DNA of 64,000 bases. Origin: Bacillota bacterium (GTDB lineage: Bacteria; Bacillota; Desulfotomaculia; Desulfotomaculales; Desulforudaceae). The stretch is from positions 1 through 64,000 of the forward strand of contig JBFLXL010000006.1 of assembly GCA_040757205.1 (NCBI GenBank), written 5' to 3'. Below are positions 49,508-59,008 of this stretch, one piece after another; position 1 is the first letter of the stretch, and the number at the start of each line of letters is the position of its first letter. The notes below the pieces were generated by a model that had not been told where the DNA came from, did no database searches, and worked only from the letters and a program-made list of their open reading frames with translations. Both the position numbers and the translations under genes were made by a program.

Positions 49508-50539
49508 TTGAAGGACCTGACGCTGACCGAGTTGGAAGCGCTGGCGGCCCGCCGCGGCGAACCGCGATACCGGGCGCGGCAACTGGCCGAATGGGTGTTC
49601 AAGCATGGGGTGCTCTCCCTGGCGGAGATGACCAACCTCCCGGCCGGGTTCCGGGAACGGCTGGCCGGGGAGGCGGTGGTGGGCCGCCTGGAGATGCTGG
49701 ACTCCCGGGTTTCGTTGGCGGGGGACACTGTAAAATATCTGCTCGGGCTTGATGACGGTCACGCCGTCGAAACGGTGCTGATGCGCCACGACTACGGCCG
49801 GACGGTGTGTGTTTCCAGCCAGGTCGGCTGCCGCATGGGTTGCCGGTTTTGCGCCTCGGCTCTGGGAGGCTGGAAGCGCAACCTGCGGCCGGGTGAGATT
49901 TATGAGCAGGTATTGGCCGTCCGGAGGACTTCAGGCGAGCCGGTTACACACGTGGTGCTCATGGGAATGGGTGAACCCCTGGACAACTACGAAAACACCC
50001 TGAGGTTTATCACCAACGTGACGGCCCCATATGGGCTCGGCATAAGCGGGCGGCGGATCACCCTTTCGACGTGCGGCCTGGTGCCGGAGATTAAAAAGCT
50101 GGCCCGGGAACGGTTCGCCTTGACGCTGGCGGTATCATTGCACGCACCTGACAACGCGCTGCGGGACATGCTGGTGCCGGTTAACCGCAAGTATCCCCTG
50201 GAGCAGCTTATGCCGGCCTGTGCGGACTATGCGCGCCGGACCGGACGCCGGGTGTCGTTTGAGTACATTTTGCTGGGCGGCGTGAACGACTCGCCCGAGT
50301 CGGCCCGGAAACTGTCCGGCCTCCTGAAGGGGACGTTGGGGCACGTAAACCTGATCCCGGCGAACCCCGTCCCGGGAAGCGGCGGCCAGGCCCCCGGTCC
50401 GGAAGCCGTCCGGGCTTTCCGGCGGGTCTTGGAAGAAGAAGGAGTACCAGTTTCCCTGCGCCGCGAATTAGGGGCCGACATCGGGGCGGCCTGCGGTCAG
50501 TTGCGGTGGCGTTACCGGACGGAGGCGTATAAAGAGTGA
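49508..50539 (+). CDS. rlmN: Dual-specificity 23S rRNA/tRNA adenine-C2 methyltransferase
   Basis: This radical SAM enzyme has CRMGCRFC ([4Fe-4S] ligands) near residue 105. The start is a TTG with a poor ribosome-binding site; no better in-frame start matches the family, which begins DLTLTELEAL. Conserved MGMGEPLDNY and SLHAP and the methyl-carrying cysteines are in place. Length is 343 residues. It overlaps prpC by 4 bp. Confidence 0.93.
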   Translation: MKDLTLTELEALAARRGEPRYRARQLAEWVFKHGVLSLAEMTNLPAGFRERLAGEAVVGRLEMLDSRVSLAGDTVKYLLGLDDGHAVETVLMRHDYGRTVCVSSQVGCRMGCRFCASALGGWKRNLRPGEIYEQVLAVRRTSGEPVTHVVLMGMGEPLDNYENTLRFITNVTAPYGLGISGRRITLSTCGLVPEIKKLARERFALTLAVSLHAPDNALRDMLVPVNRKYPLEQLMPACADYARRTGRRVSFEYILLGGVNDSPESARKLSGLLKGTLGHVNLIPANPVPGSGGQAPGPEAVRAFRRVLEEEGVPVSLRRELGADIGAACGQLRWRYRTEAYKE

Positions 50540-51258
50540 AGCGATTGCGGTGGAGCGCGGTCACCGACACCGGACTGGTCCGGGTCAACAACGAGGATAG
50601 CCACCGGGTAAACGAGGCGCTCGGCTTGTTTGCCGTGGCGGACGGAATGGGAGGGCACCAGGCCGGGGAGGTGGCCAGCCGGATCGCTCTGACGGTGCTG
50701 GAGGAGCGGTTTCGGGAACTGGCGCGACAGGGTGAGGAAATCGGCAATGCGCTTCTGTACGCCGTTGAGGCCGCCAATCACCAGGTATTTAAGGAATCGT
50801 GTCGAAACAATAAATGTAACGGCATGGGAACCACCCTGTCAGCGTGTCTCGTGTCCGAGGACAGCTTGGTTCTGGCGCACGTCGGCGACAGTCGCGTGTA
50901 CTTGTTGCGGGCCGGGGAAATCGTTCAGCTGACCGAGGATCACTCGGTGGTGCAGCAACTGCTGAACGAGGGCCGGATTACGGCCGAGGAGGTGCCGCAA
51001 CATCCGTACCGGAACGTATTGAGCCGAGCCCTGGGAACAGGGGAGCAACTGGAAATCGACCTCTTGCGGGTGCCGCTTGAGGCCGGGGATCAAGTGCTGC
51101 TCTGCACCGACGGGCTCACCAACCTGGTCCCGGACACCGCCATCCGAGCCGCGGTTGCGGGGCACAGCGCTCCCGAACCGGCAGTCCGGGAACTGGTGCG
51201 CTTGGCCCTGGAGCAGGGCGGCAGCGATAATATTACCCTCGTTTTGGTGGTGCTGTAA
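50536..51258 (+). CDS. prpC: PP2C-type protein phosphatase
   Basis: This metal-dependent phosphatase has RVNNEDS, ADGMGGH, GTTLSA and HVGDSRVYL motifs and a C-terminal GGSDNITLVLV. It removes phosphates added by PrkC, whose gene begins 5 bp downstream. GTG start, 240 residues. Confidence 0.95.
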   Translation: MKRLRWSAVTDTGLVRVNNEDSHRVNEALGLFAVADGMGGHQAGEVASRIALTVLEERFRELARQGEEIGNALLYAVEAANHQVFKESCRNNKCNGMGTTLSACLVSEDSLVLAHVGDSRVYLLRAGEIVQLTEDHSVVQQLLNEGRITAEEVPQHPYRNVLSRALGTGEQLEIDLLRVPLEAGDQVLLCTDGLTNLVPDTAIRAAVAGHSAPEPAVRELVRLALEQGGSDNITLVLVVL

Positions 51259-51263
51259 GAAGC

Positions 51264-53075
51264 ATGATCGGCAAAGTCCTGGGAAACCGCTACCAAATAA
51301 CCGAGATTTTGGGCGTCGGCGGCATGGCCGAAGTGTTCAAGGCCTATGATTCCCTGCTGCAACGCCCGGTAACGGTGAAGGTGCTCCGGTCCGAGTTCAA
51401 CACCGATGAAGAGTTTGTGGCCCGCTTCCACCGGGAGGGCCAAGCGGTGGCCAGCCTGTCCCACCCCAATATCGTTAACGTCTACGACGTCGGCCGCGAG
51501 GGTGACCGGCATTACCTGGTCATGGAGTACGTGGACGGGGAAGACCTGAAGACGGTCATCAAGCGGGAAGGGCCACTGGCGCCGCACCGGGTCGTCGCCA
51601 TTGCCCGCCAGGTGTGCGACGCCCTGGAGCACGCCCACTACCAGAAGATCATTCACCGGGACGTTAAGCCCCACAATATCCTGATCACCAGGGACGGACA
51701 GGCCAAACTCGCCGACTTCGGGATCGCCCGGGAGAGCAACGCGGCCACCCTGGTGCAGACGAAAAGCCTCGTGGGTTCGGTGCACTACATTTCCCCGGAG
51801 CAAGCCCGGGGCGATACGGCCGATGCGCAGTCCGACATATATGCTCTGGGGGTTGTGCTGTTCGAGATGCTCACCGGGTCCGTCCCTTTCAACGGCGGCA
51901 ACCCGGTGTCCGTGGCTTTGAAGCACATTCAGGACGAAGTCCCGCCCCTGAAGGAACGTAATCCGGCCGTGAACCCGGAGTTTGACCGGATCGTCCGGCG
52001 GGCCATGTCAAAGTTCCCAGTCGACCGCTACGCTTCAGCCCGGGAAATGGCCCGGGAATTGAAGTCCATCAAGACCGGCGTCGGCGAAGAAGGAGAGTTG
52101 ACCGACTCGTCGACCCAGGTCTACGAACCGGTGCGGGTGCCCCGGAGGCGGCTGGGCAACTGGACGTTGGCCGGTATTATCGTCGCTGTGATTGGGCTGA
52201 CTATCGGCGGGTTCTTCGGCTTGCGCGCCTATTTGCACGTGCCCGAGGTGACGGTGCCCGGCGTGGAGGGTGAACTCCTGGCCGACGCCCAGCGCGAACT
52301 GAAGCGGGTGGGCTTGAGGGCCTCGGTGTCGGAGGAGTACAGCTCGGAAGAACCGGGTGTGGTCATCAGTCAGGATGTGAAGCAGGGGAGCCGGGTGAAA
52401 CGGCAACGGGTGATCTTTTTGACCGTAAGCCGGGGGCCGGAGATGATTCGCGTACCGGATGTAAGGGGCCGGACCCGGGACGAGGCCGCCTCAGTCCTGG
52501 AGGCCGCCGGCTTTTTGGTCGGGGAGAAAGAAGTCATCGACGAACTATCTCCTGCGGGTACGGTGATTCAGACGGAACCCGGACCGAACGCGGCCCATCC
52601 AAAGGGGGGCGAGATCAGGCTGGTAATCAGCAAGGCGCCGGGTCCCCAGTTGATTATCGTCCCCGACCTGATCGGGGAGGAAGAGGGCGCGGCGCGGGCG
52701 AGAATCGTCGCGGCCGGTTTGCTTGCGGCACCTAACGTGCAGGAGAGGCAAAGCCACGAGCACCCTGCGGGACGGGTGATTGCCCAGGAACCTCGGGGCG
52801 GCGCGGAGGTTGAGGAACTTAGCGAAGTCAGACTCACGGTGAGCAAGGGACCCGGCCCTGAAGGGCGGTCCGTGGTGGTTTACGCTTCGATGCCCAATGA
52901 CGGCCGGACCCACCTCTTTCGGATCGTGGTCACCGACCTTCAGGGGCAGCGTGAGGCCTATTCAGGCGAGCATGAGTCCGGGGAGCGGGTGTCCCGGCCC
53001 GTGGGGTACTACGGGCCGGCCCGCATTCAATCTTACATCGACGGCGAGCTAGTGCGGGACCAGACTTTTGACTAG
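51264..53075 (+). CDS. prkC: PASTA-domain Ser/Thr kinase
   Basis: This membrane kinase has its cytoplasmic kinase domain at about residues 8-270. Glycine loop GVGGMAEVFKAYD, IIHRDVKPHNIL and DFGIARE are visible. A juxtamembrane linker and a transmembrane helix at about 298-320 follow. Three PASTA repeats (about 327-530) bind wall muropeptides. A final ~70-residue extracytoplasmic domain follows. In spore formers the kinase links growth and spore germination signals to wall status. Length is 603 residues. Confidence 0.95.
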   Translation: MIGKVLGNRYQITEILGVGGMAEVFKAYDSLLQRPVTVKVLRSEFNTDEEFVARFHREGQAVASLSHPNIVNVYDVGREGDRHYLVMEYVDGEDLKTVIKREGPLAPHRVVAIARQVCDALEHAHYQKIIHRDVKPHNILITRDGQAKLADFGIARESNAATLVQTKSLVGSVHYISPEQARGDTADAQSDIYALGVVLFEMLTGSVPFNGGNPVSVALKHIQDEVPPLKERNPAVNPEFDRIVRRAMSKFPVDRYASAREMARELKSIKTGVGEEGELTDSSTQVYEPVRVPRRRLGNWTLAGIIVAVIGLTIGGFFGLRAYLHVPEVTVPGVEGELLADAQRELKRVGLRASVSEEYSSEEPGVVISQDVKQGSRVKRQRVIFLTVSRGPEMIRVPDVRGRTRDEAASVLEAAGFLVGEKEVIDELSPAGTVIQTEPGPNAAHPKGGEIRLVISKAPGPQLIIVPDLIGEEEGAARARIVAAGLLAAPNVQERQSHEHPAGRVIAQEPRGGAEVEELSEVRLTVSKGPGPEGRSVVVYASMPNDGRTHLFRIVVTDLQGQREAYSGEHESGERVSRPVGYYGPARIQSYIDGELVRDQTFD

Positions 53076-53123
53076 GTTCGGCGGCGCAAATTGTGGCCAA
53101 ACGAAGTCCTTCTTGGTTTCCTC

Positions 53124-53161
53124 ATTCTTCTGACTCCTGAATTCTGGATTCTGAATTCTGG
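53124..53161. repeat. Short tandem GAATTCTG repeat
   Basis: CTGACTCCTGAATTCTGG and TTCTGAATTCTGG form degenerate tandem units in the prkC-rsgA gap. Similar units are at 46624-46645, 5758-5800 and 55812-55838. Confidence 0.5.
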
Positions 53162-53187
53162 TTGTCCGGATTAGGGGCGTTTACTGA

Positions 53188-54069
53188 ATGCCGGAGGGTT
53201 TGGCAATCAAAGTCTATGGGGGTTTCTGTTTCGTCTGGTTTGAAGGGAAGGCCGGGAAGTGTACCTTGCGCGGTAAGTTGCGCACCAAAGGGCGGGTGCT
53301 GGCCGGCGACGAAGTCGTGTTCAAGGATCTTGCCGGGGGACGCGGGGTGGTAGAGGATGTGAAACCGCGCCGCTCGGAGTTGGTTCGCCCCCCGGTGGCC
53401 AACGCCGACCAGGCCCTGGTGGTCACCTCTTTTCAGGACCCGTCCCCGGCGCTCAATCTTCTGGACCGGATTCTGGTGCACTGCGAGGCTGCCGGAATCC
53501 GGGCCGTTATTTGTGTCAACAAGTTGGACCTGGCGGATCCGGGGGCCGAGGGCGAGGCTTGGATCCAGACCTACCGCGGCGCCGGCTACCCCACACTGTT
53601 GACCAGCGCGGTCACCGGCGAGGGGGTTCTTGCCGTCCGGGAGGTGCTGACCGGGCGAATTACGGTGCTGGCCGGTCCGTCAGGCTCGGGGAAGTCAAGT
53701 CTCATTAACGCGGTGCAGCCCGGCCTGAACCTCCCTACGGGGGAAATCAGCGCCAAACTTCAACGAGGCCGCCACGTGACCCGTCACGTCGAACTGCTCG
53801 TGCTGGACGGGGGAGGATGGGTGGCCGACGCCCCCGGTTTTTCAGTATTGAGGCTGGAAGGGATTGACCGGATGGAACTGGCCGGACTGTTTCCCGAATT
53901 CGCTGAGCATGCCGGCGGTTGCCGGTTTACCGATTGTATCCACTACCGGGAACCGGATTGTGCCGTGCGCCGGGCGGTGGCCGGCGGGTCGGTGGCGCGG
54001 TTCCGGTACGCTCACTACCTGGGGTTTTTGCGTGAGATTCTGGTGCGGGAGGGGAAGAACAAGCCGTGA
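53188..54069 (+). CDS. rsgA: Ribosome small subunit biogenesis GTPase RsgA
   Basis: This circularly permuted GTPase helps 30S maturation. The N-terminal OB domain precedes G4 (NKLDL near residue 113), then G1 P-loop GPSGSGKSSLIN near 165, then G3 DAPGFS. A C-terminal zinc knuckle (GGCRFTDCIHYREPDC) is intact. Length is 293 residues. It overlaps rpe by 4 bp. Confidence 0.95.
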   Translation: MPEGLAIKVYGGFCFVWFEGKAGKCTLRGKLRTKGRVLAGDEVVFKDLAGGRGVVEDVKPRRSELVRPPVANADQALVVTSFQDPSPALNLLDRILVHCEAAGIRAVICVNKLDLADPGAEGEAWIQTYRGAGYPTLLTSAVTGEGVLAVREVLTGRITVLAGPSGSGKSSLINAVQPGLNLPTGEISAKLQRGRHVTRHVELLVLDGGGWVADAPGFSVLRLEGIDRMELAGLFPEFAEHAGGCRFTDCIHYREPDCAVRRAVAGGSVARFRYAHYLGFLREILVREGKNKP

Positions 54070-54725
54070 TCAAGATCGCGCCCTCCATCCTGTCGGCCGA
54101 TTTCGGCCGGCTGGCAGAGGAGATCCGCAAGGTGGAGCAGGCGGGGGCCGACTATCTGCACATCGACGTGATGGACGGGCACTTTGTGCCGAACATCAGT
54201 ATCGGGCCGCCGGTGGTGGCTTCGCTGCGCCCGCGAAGCAGCCTGGTTTTCGATGTGCACCTGATGATCGAAGCTCCGGAGCGTTACGTGGCGGCGTTTT
54301 CAGAGTCCGGGGCCGACATCCTGACCGTGCACTGCGAGGCCGTCCGGCATCTGGATCGTACCCTACGCCTGATCCGGGAGCACGGGATGCGTGCCGGAGT
54401 GGCCTTGAACCCGGCCACCCCCCCGGTAATGGTTGAGTACGTCCTTCCGTTGGTGGACCAGGTGCTGGTCATGACGGTGAATCCGGGTTACGGGGGCCAG
54501 AAGTTCCTGCCCGGGGTTGTGCCCAAGATTGCCGTCCTGAGGCGGATGATCGAGCAACAGGAACTGGAGGTCGACCTGGAAGTGGACGGAGGGATCGACC
54601 CGGATACAGCGCCGGTGGTCGTGCGGGCCGGAGCAAACGTACTGGTGGCGGGATCGGCGGTTTACGGGGCTCCGAACGCGGCGGCGGTGGTGCAGCGGCT
54701 GAAAGCCGCCGGAAATCGCAAGTGA
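54066..54725 (+). CDS. rpe: Ribulose-phosphate 3-epimerase
   Basis: This TIM-barrel metalloenzyme interconverts Ru5P and Xu5P. Motifs are IAPSILSADFGRL, HIDVMDGHFVPN, VNPGYGGQ and VDGGIDPDTA. GTG start inside rsgA. Length is 219 residues, normal. Confidence 0.96.
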   Translation: MIKIAPSILSADFGRLAEEIRKVEQAGADYLHIDVMDGHFVPNISIGPPVVASLRPRSSLVFDVHLMIEAPERYVAAFSESGADILTVHCEAVRHLDRTLRLIREHGMRAGVALNPATPPVMVEYVLPLVDQVLVMTVNPGYGGQKFLPGVVPKIAVLRRMIEQQELEVDLEVDGGIDPDTAPVVVRAGANVLVAGSAVYGAPNAAAVVQRLKAAGNRK

Positions 54726-54742
54726 TTTTCTTAACAAAACCA

Positions 54743-54771
54743 TTGACCCCCTGTAAACCCGCTGATATAAT
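54743..54771 (+). promoter_or_regulatory. Promoter for rex
   Basis: TTGACC (54743-54748) and TATAAT (54766-54771) lie 17 bp apart. A lone TTAACAA half-site (54731-54737) of the Rex operator type is just upstream; a full palindrome is not seen. Confidence 0.75.
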
Positions 54772-54843
54772 AGACCAGAGTTTTTTAACTTTTCAAAAAT
54801 GTTATCCGCAACTGGTAATAGGCTATTTGGGAGGCTTTACGGC

Positions 54844-55488
54844 TTGAAAGCACTAAGAATTCCCGAAGCTACGGTGACACGGTTGTCCATCTATTCCCGG
54901 TTTCTCGAACGCATGGAACAGCGGGGAGTCACCACGGTATCGTCCAGCGAGATCGCCAAGGGTGTGGGTGTAAGCCCGGCACAGGTGCGCAAGGACCTGG
55001 CCTATTTTGGGGAGTTCGGCACCCGGGGCGTCGGCTACAACGTGAAGGACCTCATTCATTACATCCTGAAAATTCTTGGACTCACCCGCCCTTGGAACGT
55101 AATCTTGGTGGGCGCCGGTAATCTAGGCACGGCTTTGTGCACCTACCGGGGCTTCATCGACCGTGGTTTCAATATCGTCGGGGTTTTTGACAACGACTTG
55201 ACCAAAATCGGCAAGCGGATTCACGACCTCGAAGTTCTCCCGCTCGAGCGGATGGCCGAGGTCATCGAGCAGCAGGACGTCAAACTCGCGATCATCGCCG
55301 TTCCCCTGGGCTCAGTTCAGGATATCGCCGACCAGTTGGTGGGGTACGGCCTGAAGGCGCTTCTGACATTTGGTCCGGTGGCGGTGGATGTTCCGGGCGA
55401 CGTTGTGGTCCGGAACGTGGACCTGGCGGTGAAGCTGGAAATCCTTACCTTTAACCTGGTGTTCAAGGAACTGCATTCCATCATCTGA
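54844..55488 (+). CDS. rex: NADH-sensing transcriptional repressor Rex
   Basis: The N-terminal winged helix (about residues 1-80) has [20 protein letters not shown]. The Rossmann NADH domain has [10 protein letters not shown] near residue 92. Rex releases DNA when NADH is high and controls fermentation and respiration genes. TTG 54844 follows GGGAGG and gives 214 residues; the frame is open upstream but not conserved. It lies just upstream of the formate dehydrogenase genes. Confidence 0.94.
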   Translation: MKALRIPEATVTRLSIYSRFLERMEQRGVTTVSSSEIAKGVGVSPAQVRKDLAYFGEFGTRGVGYNVKDLIHYILKILGLTRPWNVILVGAGNLGTALCTYRGFIDRGFNIVGVFDNDLTKIGKRIHDLEVLPLERMAEVIEQQDVKLAIIAVPLGSVQDIADQLVGYGLKALLTFGPVAVDVPGDVVVRNVDLAVKLEILTFNLVFKELHSII

Positions 55489-55506
55489 ACAAGGCGGTTG
55501 AAGCGA

Positions 55507-55533
55507 GGGGTCGGAACAATCCGGCCCCTTTTT
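55507..55533 (+). terminator. Terminator after rex
   Basis: GGGGTCGG and CCGGCCCC pair (one G-T) around AACAAT and are followed by five T. Confidence 0.85.
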
Positions 55534-55651
55534 GTGTCCCTTTCTCCGGTCCGGATTGGTGTGCCGGCCCCTCATTTTTATCAAGAAATTGCAAGGCTCA
55601 AGGGTTTGTGAGCATTTTTCGTGCGTCAGCCCTGCAGGCCGGGTGGAAATG

Positions 55652-55681
55652 TTGACAGGCCCAAGTTTTATGTGTTATATT
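55652..55681 (+). promoter_or_regulatory. Promoter for fdh operon
   Basis: TTGACA (55652-55657) and TATATT (55676-55681) lie 18 bp apart, leaving about 170 nt of leader before fdhA. Confidence 0.65.
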
Positions 55682-55683
55682 TG

Positions 55684-55857
55684 GGAGCAATAGAGATAGA
55701 TAGAGATAGATATGAAAAACGGAGTAAGCCCCTTGTGAAGTAGCTCGCTGAGGTATTAGCGAGATGGGGGGTGTTTGCTGCGTTTTTTTGATTTCCAGTT
55801 AATTGTTTAGATGAAGTCAGGAAGTCAGGAATACTGAAGGGGGGTCCTGAGTTTTCT
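55684..55857 (+). other. fdh leader with tandem repeat and hairpin
   Basis: The leader holds two ATAGAGATAG units (about 55690-55710). CTCGCT and AGCGAG form a hairpin around GAGGTATT, possibly framed by CCCC/GGGG pairing. TTTTTTT lies at 55793-55799 and a GAAGTCAG tandem repeat at about 55812. A nine-codon frame (ATG 55712 to TGA 55738) lies inside. I do not recognise a known riboswitch. The 55534-55651 part shows nothing. Confidence 0.4.
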
Positions 55858-58800
55858 ATGAAGAAGCTTAGCAGGCGGGCTTTCCTGAAATCCGTCGGTC
55901 TCGGCGCGGCGGGCCTAACGGCGCTGGATGTGATCGGCGGCGGAAAATCTGCCCAAGCGGCGACGCTGCTTCTCAAGTCGCGCACGGACATGCCGGAGTT
56001 CAAGCTCCAGTACGCCGAAGAAACCTACACCATCTGCGGCTGGTGCTCCGGCGGATGCGGCGCGATCATCTACACCAGGGACGGAAAGGTAATCGACAGT
56101 ATCGGCGACCCCGACCACCCGATCAACGAGGGCGGGATGTGCCCCAAGGGACGCGCCCTCTCCGACCTCCGGCACGTCGTCGGCCAATCCGAACGCCGGC
56201 ACTCCATGTGGCCCAATCCCCGCATCGACAACCCGCGGCGCCTGACCAAGCCCCTTTACCGTGCGCCCTACAGCACCGAGTGGCAGGAAATCAGCTGGGA
56301 CGACGCCATCACGGAGATCGTGAAGCGGGTCAAGGCGACGCGGGACGCCACTTTCGAGACCACCGACGCCAACGGCGTAACGGTGAACCGCACCCAGGCC
56401 ATCGCCCAACTGGGCAGCGCCACCATCAACTGTGAGGAAAACTACCTGATGCAGAAGTGGGCGCGGGTCCTGGGGCTGATCAACATCTGTCACCACGCCC
56501 GTCTCTGACACTCAGTCACCGTGGCCGGTCTGGCCAATACCTTCGGCAGAGGCGTGATGACCAACCACTGGACCGACTACCAGTTCGCGGACGCCTGGCT
56601 GGTAATCGGCGGCAACCCCGCGGAGAACCACCCCATCGCCTTCAAGTGGATCACCAAGGCCCGGGAAACCCGGGGCGCCAAGCTGATCGTCGTCGACCCG
56701 CGCGTCTCCAAGACCGCGTCGCTGGCCGACATCTACGCGCCCTTCAGGCCCGGCACCGACATTCCGTTCTTCAACGGTTTCATGAAGTACATCCTGGACA
56801 ACAACCTCTACCACGAGGAGTACGTGGTCAACTACACCAACGCGTCGTACATCATCAACCCCGACTTTAAATTGGAAGACGGTGTTTTTTCCGGTTTGTT
56901 GGAGGGTGGAAAGTACGACAAGGCCACCTGGTCTTATACCGACGAGAAGGATGTTACCTTGCAGCATCCGAACTGCGTGTTCCAACTGCTCAAAAAGCAC
57001 GTTGCCCGTTACGACCTGAAAACGGTGTCCCGCATCTGCGGCACGCCCCAAGACAAGCTGGTGGAGGTCTGGAAGGCCTTCGCCGAAACCGGCAAGCCCG
57101 GGAAGGCCGGCAGTATCCTGTACGCCATGGGTATGACCCAACACACCGTGGGTACGCAAAACGTGCGCGCCCTCGCCATGATCCAGCTCCTGCTCGGCAA
57201 CATGGGCATGCCCGGCGGCGGCGTGAACGCGCAGCGCGGCGAGGCCAACGTGCAGGGCTCCACCGACCAGGGCATGCTGTTCCACATCACCACGGGTTAC
57301 AATCCCATGCCCAGCGCGGCGGCGCACCCCACGTGGGCCGACTATGTGGAGAAGGCCACGCCGAAAGCCGGCTACTGGACCAACCGGCCCAAGTTCGTGG
57401 CCGCCATGTTCAAAGCCTGGTACGGCGGCGCGGCCACCGAGGAGAACGACTACCGCTTCGACTGGATGCCCAAGCTGGCCACCGGCGACCACTCGCACAT
57501 GGCCATCTTCCGCGACATCGCCCTCGGGAAGATCAAGGGCCTGTTCGCCTGGGGCCAGAACGCCGTGGTCTGCGGTCCGTCGCAGATTCAGGCGCGCGCC
57601 GGCATGGCCAAACTGGAGTGGCTGGTGGCCATGGACCTGTTTGAGACCGAGACGGCCGCCTTCTGGAAGGCCCCGGACCTCGACGCGGCCAAGATCGGCA
57701 CCGAGGTGTTCCTGCTGCCGGCGGCCGGCCCGTTCGAGAAGGAAGGCACGGTGACCAACAGCGGCCGCTGGATCCAGTGGCGCTACAAGGCGGTCGATCC
57801 GCCCGGGGAGGCGAAGCCCGACCTGTGGATCGCCGACCGGCTGTTCAAGACCCTCCGCGCGGAATACAAAACCAAGGGCGGCGCGTTCCCGGATGCGATC
57901 CTGAACATGGTCTGGGACTACGGCGACCCGCCGGACCCGAACAAGGTCGCCATGGAAATGAACGGCACGAACCTCGAGACCGGTGAGCTCTTGCCGAACT
58001 TCGCCGCGATCGCGAATTCGGACCTGGGCGCCGTTTCATGCGGAAACTGGATTTACAGCGGTTTTTACAACAACGTGAACGACCCGGCCTGCAAGCGGCG
58101 CAACAAAGAGGACAAGAGCGGGCTGGCCATGTACCACAACTGGGCCTGGGCCTGGCCGCTCAACCGCCGCATCGTGTACAACCGGTGTTCCTGCGACCCG
58201 GCCGGCCGGCCCTGGGATCCCACCCGGGCCCCCGTGGAGTGGGATGGCGCCCAGTGGGTCTTGAGGGATGTACCGGACTTTAACGCCAAGGTTCCGCCCG
58301 AGGAAACGGCCGCTAAGCCCTTCATTATGCTGGCGGACGGCCAGGGGCTTCTGTTCTCCATCCCGTGTGCCGACGGCCCGTTCCCCGAACACTACGAGCC
58401 GATCGAGAGCCCGGTTAAAAACCTCGTTTCCAAGCAGCAGACCAACCCGTGCCTCAAGACCTACGGCGGCGAATTCCAGAAGTTCGCGGAAGTGGGCAGC
58501 ACCGAGTTCCCGTACGTGTGCACCACGCTCCGGCTGGTCGAGCACTACCAGAGCGGCGGCCTGACCCGGAACCTGCCCTTCCTGGTGGAACTGCAGCCCG
58601 AGATGCACGTGATGATCTCGAAGAGCCTGGGCGAGAAGCTGGGCATCGAGAGCTACGACTGGGTCAAGGTCAGCACCGTCCGGGGCGCCATCGAGTGCAA
58701 GGTGGGTGTCACCCCGCTGGTGAAGCCGCTGGAGGTCGACGGCAAGCCGGTGGAGATCATCTACATGCCGTGGCACTGGGGCTTCATTGGCCTGTCCTCC

Positions 58801-58950
58801 GGTGCGATCGCCAACGATCTGACGCCGGCGGCCGGCGATCCCAACACGATGATTCCGGAGTACAAGGCTTTTCTGGTTAACATCGAAAAGGTCAGGGCGG
58901 GTGTGCCTCCGGCGCCGCGGACCCGGGCCCGGGCCATCTACGACCTGTAG
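55858..58950 (+). CDS. fdhA: Selenocysteine formate dehydrogenase, catalytic subunit
   Basis: This is a molybdopterin formate dehydrogenase. A Tat signal (SRRAFLKS near residues 5-12) shows it is exported. The [4Fe-4S] ligands CGWCSGGC plus a later Cys (GGMCPKG) lie near residues 60-100. An in-frame TGA at 56506-56508 (codon 217) sits in HARL-U-HSVTVAGLA, exactly where the family has selenocysteine. A SECIS-like hairpin follows. Read through it, the gene gives about 1030 residues, full length for the family. It would oxidise formate outside the membrane and pass electrons to the next two gene products. Confidence 0.95.
56506..56545 (+). promoter_or_regulatory. Bacterial SECIS element with UGA selenocysteine codon
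   Basis: Downstream of TGA, GGCC (56523-56526) and GGCC (56532-56535) pair with flanking bases around loop GGTCT (56527-56531), about 18 nt after the codon. GGUCU is also the apical loop of the E. coli fdhF SECIS, where the GU is recognised by SelB. Confidence 0.8.
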
Positions 58951-59008
58951 GCGCCCGTGAGATGTCGCCGTGCAAAAAGCCGGACTCTATAAGCGGAGGT
59001 GCGAATAA

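Noticed and set aside
56506-56508. Nonsense mutation splitting fdhA
   Set aside because: The TGA occupies the conserved selenocysteine position, the frame continues with full similarity, and a SECIS-like hairpin follows.
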